This document shows, piece after piece, positions 26,660-35,335 of a stretch of 64,000 bases of DNA. The first letter of the stretch is position 1, and every line of letters starts with the position of its first letter. The notes beneath the pieces are model-generated. The model did not search any database. It was not told the DNA's origin and saw only the letters and a program-made list of their open reading frames with translations. Position numbers and translations under genes: made by a program. This stretch comes from Paenibacillus sp. 1_12 (GTDB taxonomy: Bacteria > Bacillota > Bacilli > Paenibacillales > NBRC-103111). Where the stretch lies: contig NZ_FOTE01000002.1 of NCBI RefSeq assembly GCF_900114475.1, positions 186,001-250,000 of the forward strand, in the 5' to 3' direction.

Positions 26660-27844
26660 TTATGCGTCCTTCTTCAATTCCTCTAAAAAGCTTATTCCGT
26701 TTCCAGTCGATGCTACACCAAAATTATCAGCGACCGTTGCGCCTAAATCGGCAAAGGTTTGGCGAATGCCAAGCGAGCCACCCCGCTTCAAGCTCGGGCT
26801 GTAGGCAAGCAGAGGCACATATTCCCTAGTGTGATCAGTCCCTGCATGAATCGGATCGTTGCCATGATCAGCGGTTAAAATAAGCAGGTCCTCAGGTCCA
26901 ATCTGCTCCATAATACGCGGCAGCCACTCGTCAAATTCCCGAAGTGCATCCGCATAACCAATTGGATCACGTCGATGACCGTAGAGGGAATCAAAATCGA
27001 CCAGATTCGTAAACAGCAAACCATGAAATGGCTGCTTTAATTGCTCGATCGTAGCTTCTATTCCGTCCAGATTACTTTTGGTCGGGCGGGAATGCGTAAT
27101 GCCTTCCCCTGAAAAAATGTCGTTGATTTTACCAACAGCAATACAATCCAGACCTGACTCCTGCAAATAATTAAGAACAGTAGACTGTGGCGGGCTTACC
27201 GCGTAGTCATGACGATTCGGTGTCCGTTTGAAGGCTCCGGGCTTGCCTATGTAGGGACGAGCAATGACACGACCTACCGCATACGGCTCCTCCAAGGTCA
27301 ATTTGCGTGCAATCTCGCAGCCCCGGTACAGCTCTTCAAGCGGAATAATCTCTTCATGCGCAGCAAGCTGAAAGACGCTATCCGCAGATGTGTAGACAAT
27401 CCAATCCCCAGTAGCCATTTGTTGTTCCCCAAGCTCATCCAGAATCTCCGTTCCTGAAGCTGGTTTATTGCCAAGCACCTTGCGACCGGTTTCCTGTTCA
27501 AAGCGCTGAAGCAATTCATCCGGGAAGCCATCCGGGAATACATTGAATGGAATGCTTACACGAAGTCCTGTTATTTCCCAATGTCCTGTCATCGTATCTT
27601 TACCAACTGAAGTTTCAGCCATTTTGCCAAAATAAGCAAGTGGTTGATCTACAGCTTTTATACCTTGAATCGGCGCTATGCGCCCAAGTCCCAATTGCTC
27701 CAAGTGGGGCAAGGAAAAGCCTGGGTTACGCTCTGCAATATGGCCAAGCGTATGGGCTCCCACATCACCAAAGCTCGCTGCATCCGGAAGCTCTCCTATG
27801 CCAACACTGTCTAACACAATGATGCAAATACGTTGAAAACTCAT
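26660..27844 (-). CDS. deoB: Phosphopentomutase DeoB
   Basis: A 394-residue alkaline-phosphatase-fold enzyme that interconverts ribose (or deoxyribose) 1- and 5-phosphate. The metal-binding start [17 protein letters not shown], the DTMTGHWE segment with the nucleophilic threonine and the C-terminal LTADHGNDP and [12 protein letters not shown] blocks are all present. The ATG at 27844 lies behind GGAGGTGG. It heads the deoB-punA-punA operon. The same order of xerD, deoB and punA occurs in Bacillus, except that a GTPase gene is inserted here. Confidence 0.96.
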   Translation of the reverse strand: MSFQRICIIVLDSVGIGELPDAASFGDVGAHTLGHIAERNPGFSLPHLEQLGLGRIAPIQGIKAVDQPLAYFGKMAETSVGKDTMTGHWEITGLRVSIPFNVFPDGFPDELLQRFEQETGRKVLGNKPASGTEILDELGEQQMATGDWIVYTSADSVFQLAAHEEIIPLEELYRGCEIARKLTLEEPYAVGRVIARPYIGKPGAFKRTPNRHDYAVSPPQSTVLNYLQESGLDCIAVGKINDIFSGEGITHSRPTKSNLDGIEATIEQLKQPFHGLLFTNLVDFDSLYGHRRDPIGYADALREFDEWLPRIMEQIGPEDLLILTADHGNDPIHAGTDHTREYVPLLAYSPSLKRGGSLGIRQTFADLGATVADNFGVASTGNGISFLEELKKDA

Positions 27845-27916
27845 TTCAGCCACCTCCAATAGAAAGAATCCCACATTTCGCCATTATCGCAAAACAGTGG
27901 GTGGTTTGCAAAGCAG

Positions 27917-28999
27917 TCATTTTGATGCTGAATAGTGCAAATCTTCCTTAAGCATGGCTTCAGCAACTTCATAGCAATTATCCAAATAGGATTTGCCTGC
28001 CATATAGGTGATGCCAAAACCTGCCGTAGCCGAGATAGCTTGTCCAATAAAGGGAATATATTTGGATATCTGCTGCGCTGCTACGTGGCCTGCCTGCTTC
28101 TCCAGCAAATGTATGACACCTTGGGTAGATACGGATTTGAGAATGTTATTAGCCACATTCGCAAGATGCGGATACAGATGAAGCCTTGACTTCAACTTGT
28201 CCTCGGACAGATCGAAATTTTTTCTAATTTGCATAAACATCTTTTGTAGAATACCGATGTCAATGGCAATATTAAGCCCCGGAATCGGATTCAATCCATT
28301 TGCAGCGGCAGCGGCAGCCGTCAAGGATATGAACTTTTTACAAGCTTCTTTTTTTTTCTTCAAAAAATCCAGCGAATACGCTTTGGCATTGCGTTCCCAT
28401 TTGGCTCTTTTGGACGAGGATAGCCTATTTTCGATTTCTTCGATCAGCTCCCCGACTCCTTCTCCGGTTACACAGCTTGTAAAAATAAGCTTCGTATCCA
28501 TACCATACCGCTGAGCCACCGCTTCGCGAATTTCCGCTTTCAAATCGTCTTTTGTTTTGAGTCTTTTCGTATCGAACAGCGTGTCTGAGTAATTTCTCAC
28601 AAAAATGCACGGCTTGCCTTTTTCTATAATTTTATTGAATAATTCGTCATCAGCCTGGTGGAATTTTCCTGAAAACACACAAATGAACAGATCATATGTA
28701 TCCAGCGTAAATCGCTGCCAATATTCATTAGCCGGGAACTGACTCGTTCCAAAACCCGGAAGATCTGTCAGTAGAAGTGAATCATCCTCACCCCATACCA
28801 CGCTTCCTTCTTCTGTTGTTGTATCTGTACGGGTCGAAACCTCTGCCACATTCTCACCGATAATGGCATTGATCAAGGAAGATTTGCCTGAGCCTGGCTG
28901 GCCGAATAAAGCGATATTGATCTTGGTGTTTTTTTCCTTCCCCAGCTCACTTAGTATGTCTTGAATATTATTGAATGATGCAGGATTCAGCTCTGTCAT
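27917..28999 (-). CDS. IRG/dynamin-like GTPase with C-terminal helical domain
   Basis: A 360-residue protein. The N-terminal GTPase domain has the P-loop GQPGSGKS at 33-40, a threonine-rich switch I near 57-63 and G3 DLPG at 79-82. The G4 motif that normally reads NKxD reads RNYSD (136-139), so the base-specificity lysine is a tyrosine. From about residue 210 the protein is helical, with the stretch LTAAAAAANGLNPIPGLNIA and later AGFGITYMAGKSYLDN, like the membrane-associated tails of immunity-related GTPases and DUF697 proteins. Its role is unknown; membrane remodelling or stress protection is inference. It sits between xerD and deoB, with a good GAGGTGA ribosome site. Confidence 0.75.
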   Translation of the reverse strand: MTELNPASFNNIQDILSELGKEKNTKINIALFGQPGSGKSSLINAIIGENVAEVSTRTDTTTEEGSVVWGEDDSLLLTDLPGFGTSQFPANEYWQRFTLDTYDLFICVFSGKFHQADDELFNKIIEKGKPCIFVRNYSDTLFDTKRLKTKDDLKAEIREAVAQRYGMDTKLIFTSCVTGEGVGELIEEIENRLSSSKRAKWERNAKAYSLDFLKKKKEACKKFISLTAAAAAANGLNPIPGLNIAIDIGILQKMFMQIRKNFDLSEDKLKSRLHLYPHLANVANNILKSVSTQGVIHLLEKQAGHVAAQQISKYIPFIGQAISATAGFGITYMAGKSYLDNCYEVAEAMLKEDLHYSASK

Positions 29000-29099
29000 T
29001 TTGCAATCACCTCATTCTCATTATGTAGGTCCATTACCCAATCCATTAAGATTCGACATCACACTCTTATATCCTTCGAGACTGAGTTGAAGATTATAC

Positions 29100-29127
29100 A
29101 AAAAGCCGCCTATTTGGATTAGGCGGC
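29100..29127 (-). terminator. Intrinsic terminator after xerD
   Basis: In minus-strand sense GCCGCCTA pairs with TAGGCGGC and is followed by T5. It lies 20 bases past the xerD stop. Confidence 0.88.
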
Positions 29128-29147
29128 CTGCTTGAATTACTATACCA

Positions 29148-30059
29148 TTACTGCATATGTTCCCTGCTCTTGGCTCTCGGATGAGCTCGATCGTAAACTT
29201 CCTTCATTTTGTTACGATTGACCTGCATATAGATTTGGGTCGTTGATATATCCGCATGGCCGAGCATCTCCTGAACGGACCGCAGATCCGCTCCATTTTC
29301 CAATAAATGCACAGCAAACGAATGTCTTAATGTATGAGGTGTTATATCTTTAACAATTTTAGTTTCCGCTGCGTACCGTTTGATTATTTTCCAGAAGCCC
29401 TGCCGCGTAATTCTCGTGCCCAGATGACTAACAAACAAAGCTTGCTCGTCTTTGGATTGCTTAAGCAGCTTCGGCCTCATCATATTGATATAGGAGCCAA
29501 CAAATTCCGCGGCTATGCCTCCAATAGGAATAATCCGTTCCTTAAAAGCTTTTCCCATACAACGGATAAAGCCCATCTCGAGATTCACATTGTCAACATC
29601 CAGAGAAATCAGCTCCGAAACTCGAATACCGGTTGCATACAGCAGCTCCAGCATCGCTTTATCCCGCATCCCGTTGGGCGTATTCGTTTGCGGAGAATCC
29701 AGCAGCGACTCCATTTCACCGATGGTCAATACATTTGGCGCACGTTTCTCAAGCTTTGGAATCTCCAGCTGCATCGTAGGATCTTGGTCAACGACACGCT
29801 GGCGCACAAGAAATTGATAAAACGCACGTATGGAGACAACGGTTCGGGATTGCGTAGCTGCCGCTCGTCCCAGCTGCTTCAGGTGCAGCAAATAGTTAGC
29901 TATATGTAATTTTTTAGTGTCCTTTAATGTCTGGAATCCTTGGTCTCCAAGATAATCAAGATACTGGGAAATATCTCTTTTGTAGGATTCCAATGTATTC
30001 TTCGACAGTCCCCGCTCCTCGGACAAAAAATGTACAAAGTCTTGCAATTGGTTTTTCAT
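29148..30059 (-). CDS. xerD: Site-specific tyrosine recombinase XerD
   Basis: A 303-residue recombinase that resolves chromosome dimers at dif together with XerC/CodV. The N-terminal SAM-like domain begins LQDFVHFLSEERGLSKNT; the catalytic residues are Arg146 (in ATGIRVSEL), His242 and Arg245 (PHTLRHSF), His268 (LGHADI) and Tyr277 (TQIYMQV). The ATG at 30059 follows AGGAAGGG. The gene lies beyond yqzK and before deoB, as in Bacillus. Confidence 0.96.
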   Translation of the reverse strand: MKNQLQDFVHFLSEERGLSKNTLESYKRDISQYLDYLGDQGFQTLKDTKKLHIANYLLHLKQLGRAAATQSRTVVSIRAFYQFLVRQRVVDQDPTMQLEIPKLEKRAPNVLTIGEMESLLDSPQTNTPNGMRDKAMLELLYATGIRVSELISLDVDNVNLEMGFIRCMGKAFKERIIPIGGIAAEFVGSYINMMRPKLLKQSKDEQALFVSHLGTRITRQGFWKIIKRYAAETKIVKDITPHTLRHSFAVHLLENGADLRSVQEMLGHADISTTQIYMQVNRNKMKEVYDRAHPRAKSREHMQ

Positions 30060-30157
30060 GCAAATTTCCCTTCCTAATGTCAAACGTTCACCACAGATCA
30101 TCCTGTCTAAACAAATTCAACATGGAAGAGCAGAATCCTTCTTATGCTGCCAAAAGC

Positions 30158-30391
30158 TTATTCGCCAAGCCAATAAAAAAGCTTTAAGCGTTCACCCATA
30201 GGCACCTTATCTGATAACTTAGCATGGTTTTGAAACACTTTCACCGATCCTCCGACCGGCTCCTTGTATCTCTCCACCGGCTTGATCCATTCAGTAACGA
30301 ACAGCATCATATGATATAAAATTGAAGTCAGAACCAGAAAAAACAAAATATACTTCCCTCGAACTAACCAATCGCGGACATAAATGATCAT
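30158..30391 (-). CDS. yqzK: DUF4227 family small membrane protein, YqzK-like
   Basis: A 77-residue protein with one membrane helix (about residues 13-31) and a soluble C-terminus that contains the conserved RYKEPVGGSVKVF segment. The start ATG at 30391 follows GGGAGG, and a tandem hairpin repeat begins only a few bases upstream. In Bacillus the YqzK gene lies between fur and xerD, which matches the local order apart from the inserted ald and sipS. Its function is unknown. Confidence 0.8.
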   Translation of the reverse strand: MIIYVRDWLVRGKYILFFLVLTSILYHMMLFVTEWIKPVERYKEPVGGSVKVFQNHAKLSDKVPMGERLKLFYWLGE

Positions 30392-30408
30392 AGGGTTACC
30401 TCCCAAGA

Positions 30409-30542
30409 GTTTGCGTTAGCAAACTGACTTCGTAAGCGTTAGCTATGGTTTGCGTTAGCAAACTGACTTCGTAAGCGATAGCTGTGGTTTGCGTTAGCAA
30501 ACTGATTTCGTAAGCGTTAGCTAAGATTGGCGTAAGCAAAAC
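30409..30542 (-). repeat. Tandem 39-base hairpin repeat in the yqzK leader
   Basis: Three copies at exact 39-base spacing (30409, 30448, 30487) plus a decayed fourth near 30525. Each begins on the plus strand with the hairpin GTTTGC-GTTA-GCAAAC, then nine bases ending CGT, then AAGC and a GTTAGCTA-like tail. In mRNA sense the last hairpin ends just before the yqzK ribosome site. Related copies occur at 33.2, 40.4 and 44.1 kb. No cas genes are near and the inter-hairpin sequence is conserved, so it is not a CRISPR array. Confidence 0.85.
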
Positions 30543-30591
30543 TTCTCTTTCTACCTCTCTCTTACAAGTTCGGTGAATAGAAAGCGGAGCA

Positions 30592-30705
30592 GCCGGTGTG
30601 TTCTGGAGAAGCGGAGCGTTCGCCTTTGTTTCCGAATTTCAACCTATCAATCATTTATACAATTAGGAAATTCGAAAACAACAGCGATCGGAGGAATACT
30701 CCGGC
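30592..30705. repeat. Long imperfect inverted repeat between ald and yqzK
   Basis: The inner arms 30617-30641 and 30666-30690 match in reverse complement at about 20 of 25 positions (CGTTCGCC...GAATTTC against CGATCGCT...GAATTTC). The outer arms 30592-30603 and 30694-30705 match at 10 of 12 (GCCGG...GTTC). The loop is about 24 AT-rich bases. It contains no open frame and looks like a mobile non-coding repeat or a structured RNA. Confidence 0.65.
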
Positions 30706-30778
30706 CGCGCAGCGACACTTATTCACCAATTCACCAAACTTTCTCCACACATCTCATCTTATGCCTTCCTGTCCACAT

Positions 30779-31936
30779 TTATGTTCCATGTCCCTGAACA
30801 CCTTTCAGCAGGCTATCCAGATCCACACAAGGTAGCTTCAAGGCTTCCGCGACAGCTGCATGTGTGACATGTCCCTGAAAAGTATTTACTCCTGGCCGCA
30901 GCTCAGGATGTACCCTTATTGCTTCTACGAGCCCTTTACCCGCGAGCTCGGAAGCATAGGACAACGTAACATTGGTTAGCGCCATTGTAGACGTCCTTGG
31001 CACGGCTCCAGGCATATTCGCAACTGCATAATGAATAACACCATGCTTAACATAAACAGGATCACTATGTGTTGTAACCCGATCGACGGTCTCTATTGTA
31101 CCTCCCTGATCCACAGCCACATCGACAATAACCGAGCCTTGCTTCATCTGCTGCACCATGTACTCGGTAACCAGCTTCGGCGCTCTTGCACCTGGAATCA
31201 GCACAGCCCCGATTAACAAATCCGCTCTCTTCACAGCGCTCGCAATATTGTAGGGACTGGACATTAGTGTGTGAAGCCTGCCTTGAAAAACGTCATCCAG
31301 ATAGCGCAGCCGTTCTGTACTACGATCGATAATAAGGACATTTGCTCCAAGCCCCATCGCCATCTTGGCAGCATTGGTTCCAACTACCCCACCACCCAGA
31401 ATAATCACATCGGCAGGAGGCACGCCTGGAACTCCGCCCAGCAATATGCCCCTGCCTCCATTCAAGCGCTCCAAAAACTGCGCCCCGATCTGAACCGACA
31501 TCCTTCCAGCTACCTCACTCATCGGAGTAAGCAGCGGCAAGCTCCCATTCGTCAATTGGATTGTTTCATATGCGATTCCGGTTACTTGGGCTTTAATGAG
31601 CGCTTCGGCAAGCTTGGACTCCGCAGCCAAATGCAAGTAGGTAAACAATAATAAATCCTTTCGGAAGAAGCCGTATTCTTCGGGCATTGGCTCCTTAACC
31701 TTCATAATCATGTCGGCTTGACCCCATACATCTGCTGCTTCATCCAGAACTTCAGCACCTTCATTGAGGTAGTCCTGATCTGTAAACCCACTGCCCTCAC
31801 CTGCTCCTGATTCCACCAACACCCGATGTCCCTGTTCGTATAAATAGGCTGCACCACCCGGTGTTAAGGCTACACGATTTTCGTTATTTTTAATTTCTTT
31901 GGGAATTCCTATAGTGCTTTTACGGTATCCTGTCAT
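30779..31936 (-). CDS. ald: Alanine dehydrogenase
   Basis: A 385-residue NAD-dependent enzyme that converts L-alanine to pyruvate and ammonia; in Bacillus it is needed for efficient sporulation on alanine. The start [20 protein letters not shown], the [10 protein letters not shown] segment with its substrate lysine, the NAD fold [21 protein letters not shown] and the AVDQGG block are family marks. I chose the ATG at 31936, nine bases after AGGAG; the earlier in-frame ATG is too close to that site. It is divergent from sipS. Confidence 0.94.
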   Translation of the reverse strand: MTGYRKSTIGIPKEIKNNENRVALTPGGAAYLYEQGHRVLVESGAGEGSGFTDQDYLNEGAEVLDEAADVWGQADMIMKVKEPMPEEYGFFRKDLLLFTYLHLAAESKLAEALIKAQVTGIAYETIQLTNGSLPLLTPMSEVAGRMSVQIGAQFLERLNGGRGILLGGVPGVPPADVIILGGGVVGTNAAKMAMGLGANVLIIDRSTERLRYLDDVFQGRLHTLMSSPYNIASAVKRADLLIGAVLIPGARAPKLVTEYMVQQMKQGSVIVDVAVDQGGTIETVDRVTTHSDPVYVKHGVIHYAVANMPGAVPRTSTMALTNVTLSYASELAGKGLVEAIRVHPELRPGVNTFQGHVTHAAVAEALKLPCVDLDSLLKGVQGHGT

Positions 31937-32115
31937 ACATTCCATCTCCTCTCGAAAGATCAGTAGCTTTATTGTATGTTTATCACCCTAATTTCCCCTA
32001 TTTCTCCATGAATTAATCTCATTTCAACTGGAATCGCCAATCTTTGAAATTGCAGTCTTCAGCATGTTATACTTTTAATATTCATCCTAGCAATCGAAAG
32101 GGATTGGCTCTATTT

Positions 32116-32664
32116 ATGAAAAAAATAACATCAGAGCTCCGCAGTTGGGTCAGTTCGATTGGAATTGCTTTTGGTTGTGCCATGTTAATTGGGGTATTCA
32201 TTATCCAGCCTACCAATGTTCTTGGTCACTCCATGGACCCGACTCTTCATGACGAGCAGCGCATTTTTGTTTCCAAAATCTCGCACACCTTGCATCAAGA
32301 ACCACAATATGGGGATATCGTCATTATCGACAGCCGGGTAGACCGTCCCCGCAATCTGATTGATGATTTAGCCGAGCATCCCTTGATAACTTTATTTACC
32401 GGCAATAGTGACCGTAATTTTTATATTAAACGGGTCATCGGCAAGCCAGGCGACGTGCTTGAATTTAAAGACCATAAGGTATATCGCAATGGGATTGCAT
32501 TGGACGAGCCTTACTTGAATGAACAAATGAATTATACGTCCGAGCAACCCATAACTGTTCCTGCCAAGCACCTTTTTGTAATGGGAGATAACCGCAACAA
32601 TAGCAAAGACAGTCGAAGCATTGGATTCATTCCTTTGGATCATGTATTAGGAACCAAGATGTAA
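32116..32664 (+). CDS. sipS: Type I signal peptidase
   Basis: A 182-residue membrane-bound serine/lysine protease that removes signal peptides. An N-terminal anchor (about 13-33) is followed by the catalytic Ser39 in GHSMDPTL and Lys105 in FYIKRVIGKPGD; the GDNRNNSKDSR box (near 153-163) is also present. This is the Sip (P-type) family. The ATG at 32116 uses a rather distant AAAGGGA. It is divergent from ald and convergent with fur. A bacterium of this group usually has several such genes, so the exact symbol is approximate. Confidence 0.9.
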   Translation: MKKITSELRSWVSSIGIAFGCAMLIGVFIIQPTNVLGHSMDPTLHDEQRIFVSKISHTLHQEPQYGDIVIIDSRVDRPRNLIDDLAEHPLITLFTGNSDRNFYIKRVIGKPGDVLEFKDHKVYRNGIALDEPYLNEQMNYTSEQPITVPAKHLFVMGDNRNNSKDSRSIGFIPLDHVLGTKM

Positions 32665-32693
32665 CGAACCGCAATAACCAATTCTTATTGGCG

Positions 32694-32744
32694 GCAAAAA
32701 ACCTTCTCGCACTTGCCTATTTAGCAGCAAGTTGAGAAGGTTTT
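32694..32744. terminator. Bidirectional terminator between sipS and fur
   Basis: A long stem pairs AACCTTCTCGCACTTGC with GCAAGTTGAGAAGGTT across a 10-base loop. The minus strand ends in T6 and the plus strand in TTTTGTTTG, fitting the two convergent genes. Confidence 0.9.
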
Positions 32745-32752
32745 GTTTGATA

Positions 32753-33202
32753 TTATGAATTGTTTTTGTCGCGGCAGCGATGACAGATGCCCTGAAAATC
32801 CAGTCGATGGTCGAGAACTTTAAACCGATACTCGTTCTCAAGCTTCACTTCCAGGTCAGTCAACCAATCTTCCATGATTTCGTCCACAGATCCACACTGC
32901 ACACAAATTAAATGATGATGATGATGATGATTACTTTCATTACGAAGATCGTAACGGGCCACACCGTCACCGAAATTCATTTTTTCAACCACATGCAGTT
33001 CACTTAACAATTCAAGTGTACGATATACAGTTGCAAGGCCAATTTCGGGTGCCTTGTCTTTGACGAGCATGAACACATCCTCGGCGCTAAGATGATCCTC
33101 TTCATTTTCCAACAACACACGAACAGTAGCTTCTCGTTGAGGAGTTAGCTTATAGCCATGTGATTGGAGCTGCTGCTTAATTTTTTCGATGCGAGCTTCC
33201 AT
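32753..33202 (-). CDS. fur: Ferric uptake regulator Fur
   Basis: A 149-residue metal-dependent repressor. The winged-helix domain (about 1-85) contains YKLTPQREATVRVLL and the recognition helix GLATVYRTLELL. The dimerisation domain has the zinc cysteines CVQCG (100-103) and a second pair CHRC near the end. The usual His-rich metal segment is here a run of six histidines (92-97). I assign Fur rather than PerR or Zur because of its place beside spoIIM and near xerD, as in Bacillus. The ATG at 33202 lies four bases after GGGGGAGG, and a hairpin repeat is directly upstream. Confidence 0.88.
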   Translation of the reverse strand: MEARIEKIKQQLQSHGYKLTPQREATVRVLLENEEDHLSAEDVFMLVKDKAPEIGLATVYRTLELLSELHVVEKMNFGDGVARYDLRNESNHHHHHHLICVQCGSVDEIMEDWLTDLEVKLENEYRFKVLDHRLDFQGICHRCRDKNNS

Positions 33203-33217
33203 GTTCCTCCCCCTACG

Positions 33218-33249
33218 GGTTTTGCGATAACAAAACCTGCTACATAAGC
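33218..33249 (-). repeat. Degenerate single copy of the hairpin-AAGC repeat before fur
   Basis: GGTTTTG and CAAAACC form a hairpin with a CGATAA loop, then nine bases later AAGC (33246-33249). The spacing equals that of the tandem copies at 30.4 kb. In mRNA sense the hairpin ends a few bases before the fur ribosome site. Confidence 0.6.
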
Positions 33250-33342
33250 TATTGCGCCCCGTTATACATAACAAAATAGACCGGGAAATCAGCTGGGCTT
33301 CATCTTATATTATAGGGGGAGGGATGCCGGAAAGTCAAACAT

Positions 33343-33984
33343 TTACGGAGTCATCGTTATCAGCATGGGTGTAACCCACTTCATCATAATCGGTGAAACG
33401 CTGGCTTCGAACAAAGCGACGCCGGCCAGCAGCAAGCCGGAAAGTAAAATCGTTCCAGCATAACGCATAAAAGGCTCATAAAACATTCCATTTCGGACCA
33501 TCAACCGATTCTTGACCAAATGAATGGAAAAAGCAATCGCAGTCACACTGCAAACCCAGATAGCAGGAATGATGATTAAATTTTGCGGTGCAATCGATAC
33601 AAGCGCAAACAATAGACCCTTCCAGGCGAATTGTCCGACCAGATAGCTGACACTAAAGCCAATCAATACTCCTTTTAAAAAATCAAGGATCAGGATTAAT
33701 GGGAGCCCGATCACAGACATTCCCAACACCCATATGATTAAAATCCATTTCATATGCAGCCCGAAGGATTGCAGGAACGAAGTCCTGACATCCGTTAACG
33801 CCCCCTGCTCCACCGATGAAAAAAAGTTGCCAATGAAGCGCATAATCTCCTGCTTTTGCTCCAAAGACAGCGCGCCGGCCATCACAGTCCCGAAAACAAC
33901 ACCTGTTATAAAGATCACTCCAACAAAGATATACAGCGATAGATGCTCCTTCATATAGAGCTGCAGCGAACGATTACGGTTCAT
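33343..33984 (-). CDS. spoIIM: Stage II sporulation protein M
   Basis: A 213-residue polytopic membrane protein (about five hydrophobic segments) of the DMP complex, which with SpoIID and SpoIIP drives engulfment of the forespore. The opening MKEHLSLYIFVGVIFITGVVFG and the block DFLKGVLIGFSVSYLVGQ are typical. The ATG at 33984 follows AAGGGGGG. A sigma-E-type promoter lies about 35-60 bases upstream, in line with mother-cell expression. Confidence 0.95.
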   Translation of the reverse strand: MNRNRSLQLYMKEHLSLYIFVGVIFITGVVFGTVMAGALSLEQKQEIMRFIGNFFSSVEQGALTDVRTSFLQSFGLHMKWILIIWVLGMSVIGLPLILILDFLKGVLIGFSVSYLVGQFAWKGLLFALVSIAPQNLIIIPAIWVCSVTAIAFSIHLVKNRLMVRNGMFYEPFMRYAGTILLSGLLLAGVALFEASVSPIMMKWVTPMLITMTP

Positions 33985-34016
33985 GGTGTTGGCCCCCCTT
34001 GCACGATTATAGTACA

Positions 34017-34045
34017 AGCATATGAGGGAATAGAAACTGATATGA
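34017..34045 (-). promoter_or_regulatory. Candidate sigma-E promoter of spoIIM
   Basis: On the minus strand TCATATC (-35, consensus kmATATT) and CATATGCT (-10, consensus CATACAnT) are separated by 14 bases, the normal sigma-E spacing. It lies about 35 bases before the spoIIM ATG; spoIIM is a known sigma-E gene. Confidence 0.55.
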
Positions 34046-34095
34046 CTAACTGGCTTTGTTTTATGGCTTCGAGCTAGCCCTCCTGGACTAGGTAC

Positions 34096-35334
34096 CTAAA
34101 GCTTATCCTTCCTTGATGCACTCATTACTTTTCCATATTGTCCTCCACCGCCTGTCCGAAGCGACAACTTATCCTCGCGGGCTTGCACAATAAAATCAGC
34201 GATTTCCTCACCTATCGTCTGCGTCAATTCCTCATGGGAGACATGATGTAAAACATACATTTCAGTTCCAAATTTGTCCAATAAAAGATTCAGCTTCTTG
34301 GGCCCAAGACCAGGCATGTATTCCAAAGGAATCTGATAGTGATAAGGTGGTCGGTTGGGCGGCTGTGTACTGACTTCTCTGAAAGGAACTGCATGTGCGG
34401 TATCCGCTGGCGTCGAACGATCCGAGATATCCAGAATACGATCCATAACACCTCTTACGACTTTCTTGCTGCCGCAAAAGATACATCTGTCAACAGTGGT
34501 TTCCCGCTCATCGAGAATCGTATTGCAGGCAGAACAGAAGGTCCGATGATACTTGCCAAGTCGAGGATTCAATCCATAATTAGCTAGTACGAATCTCCCA
34601 TCCTGCTTCGCAAGAGCTTTGCGCAGCTCTTCAAAATTCGGTTCGGCCAGCTGAAGCAAGTTGTATTCACGGCCGATTTTGGCCAGTGAATGAGCATCGG
34701 AATTGGTTAGAAATGTATATCGGTCCAATTCGGATATCGCTCCAGCCATCTCCGAATCTGCGCTTAGGCCAAGCTCAACAGCAGCAATTTTGTCCAGATC
34801 CAGCACATGCTCCATCCGTGTGGAGCAGCTGCCGTACATGCTTTTATGAGGGGTAAAGATGTGTGCAGGAACCAGCAATCCGCCGCGGCCCACTACCTCA
34901 TCCTGCAGCACCTTGGCAGGAACATAGATCCGCTGCGAGCTGAGCCCTACATTTTTCATATGCTTGGACATCCAGCGGGTAAACTCCTGCATAAGTGCAA
35001 GCGTAGGCAAATAAGCCAACAAATGTGCAGTTCCCATACCGGGATCACGAACTTCAATCTCACTGCCCAATATGACCGTAGCCTGCTGGTAGCGAATTCC
35101 TCCGGCAGCAAGCTCCTCCATCTCGCCCTTATCCAAATATTGCTGCATTTCCCGCTGGACTGAAGGGGACTGGCAATCGATAATACCGACCATATCCATT
35201 CCTTTTCGATAGGATGCTTCACGGGCAATGTTATAAAACGTCAGATCCTTGGAGCCGCTGATTTTCACGGCCTGGCCTTCTTCAGTTCGTCCAATATGGA
35301 TGTGGAGGTCTGCGTAAAACGGTCTCAAATCCAT
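34096..35334 (-). CDS. Endonuclease Q family DNA repair protein
   Basis: A 412-residue PHP-type nuclease. The N-terminal PHP domain begins FYADLHIHIGRTEEGQAVK; later NSDAHSL carries further metal ligands. A zinc finger CSACNTILDE with CIFCGSKK (about residues 269-293) and a helix-hairpin-helix-like tail GLGPKKLNLLLDKF follow. EndoQ nicks DNA 5' of deaminated bases such as uracil and hypoxanthine. One base separates it from the stop of nudF upstream, so the two are co-transcribed, which puts nucleotide-pool cleaning and DNA repair together. Confidence 0.85.
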   Translation of the reverse strand: MDLRPFYADLHIHIGRTEEGQAVKISGSKDLTFYNIAREASYRKGMDMVGIIDCQSPSVQREMQQYLDKGEMEELAAGGIRYQQATVILGSEIEVRDPGMGTAHLLAYLPTLALMQEFTRWMSKHMKNVGLSSQRIYVPAKVLQDEVVGRGGLLVPAHIFTPHKSMYGSCSTRMEHVLDLDKIAAVELGLSADSEMAGAISELDRYTFLTNSDAHSLAKIGREYNLLQLAEPNFEELRKALAKQDGRFVLANYGLNPRLGKYHRTFCSACNTILDERETTVDRCIFCGSKKVVRGVMDRILDISDRSTPADTAHAVPFREVSTQPPNRPPYHYQIPLEYMPGLGPKKLNLLLDKFGTEMYVLHHVSHEELTQTIGEEIADFIVQAREDKLSLRTGGGGQYGKVMSASRKDKL

Positions 35335-35335
35335 C

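Noticed and set aside
29148-30059. xerD as the integrase of a mobile element
   Set aside because: Its order relative to yqzK, deoB, fur and spoIIM is the conserved chromosomal one, and all XerD catalytic residues and lengths are standard.
32753-33202. The six-histidine run as a cloning tag or artefact
   Set aside because: It lies within the known His-rich metal segment of Fur and is flanked by conserved residues on both sides.
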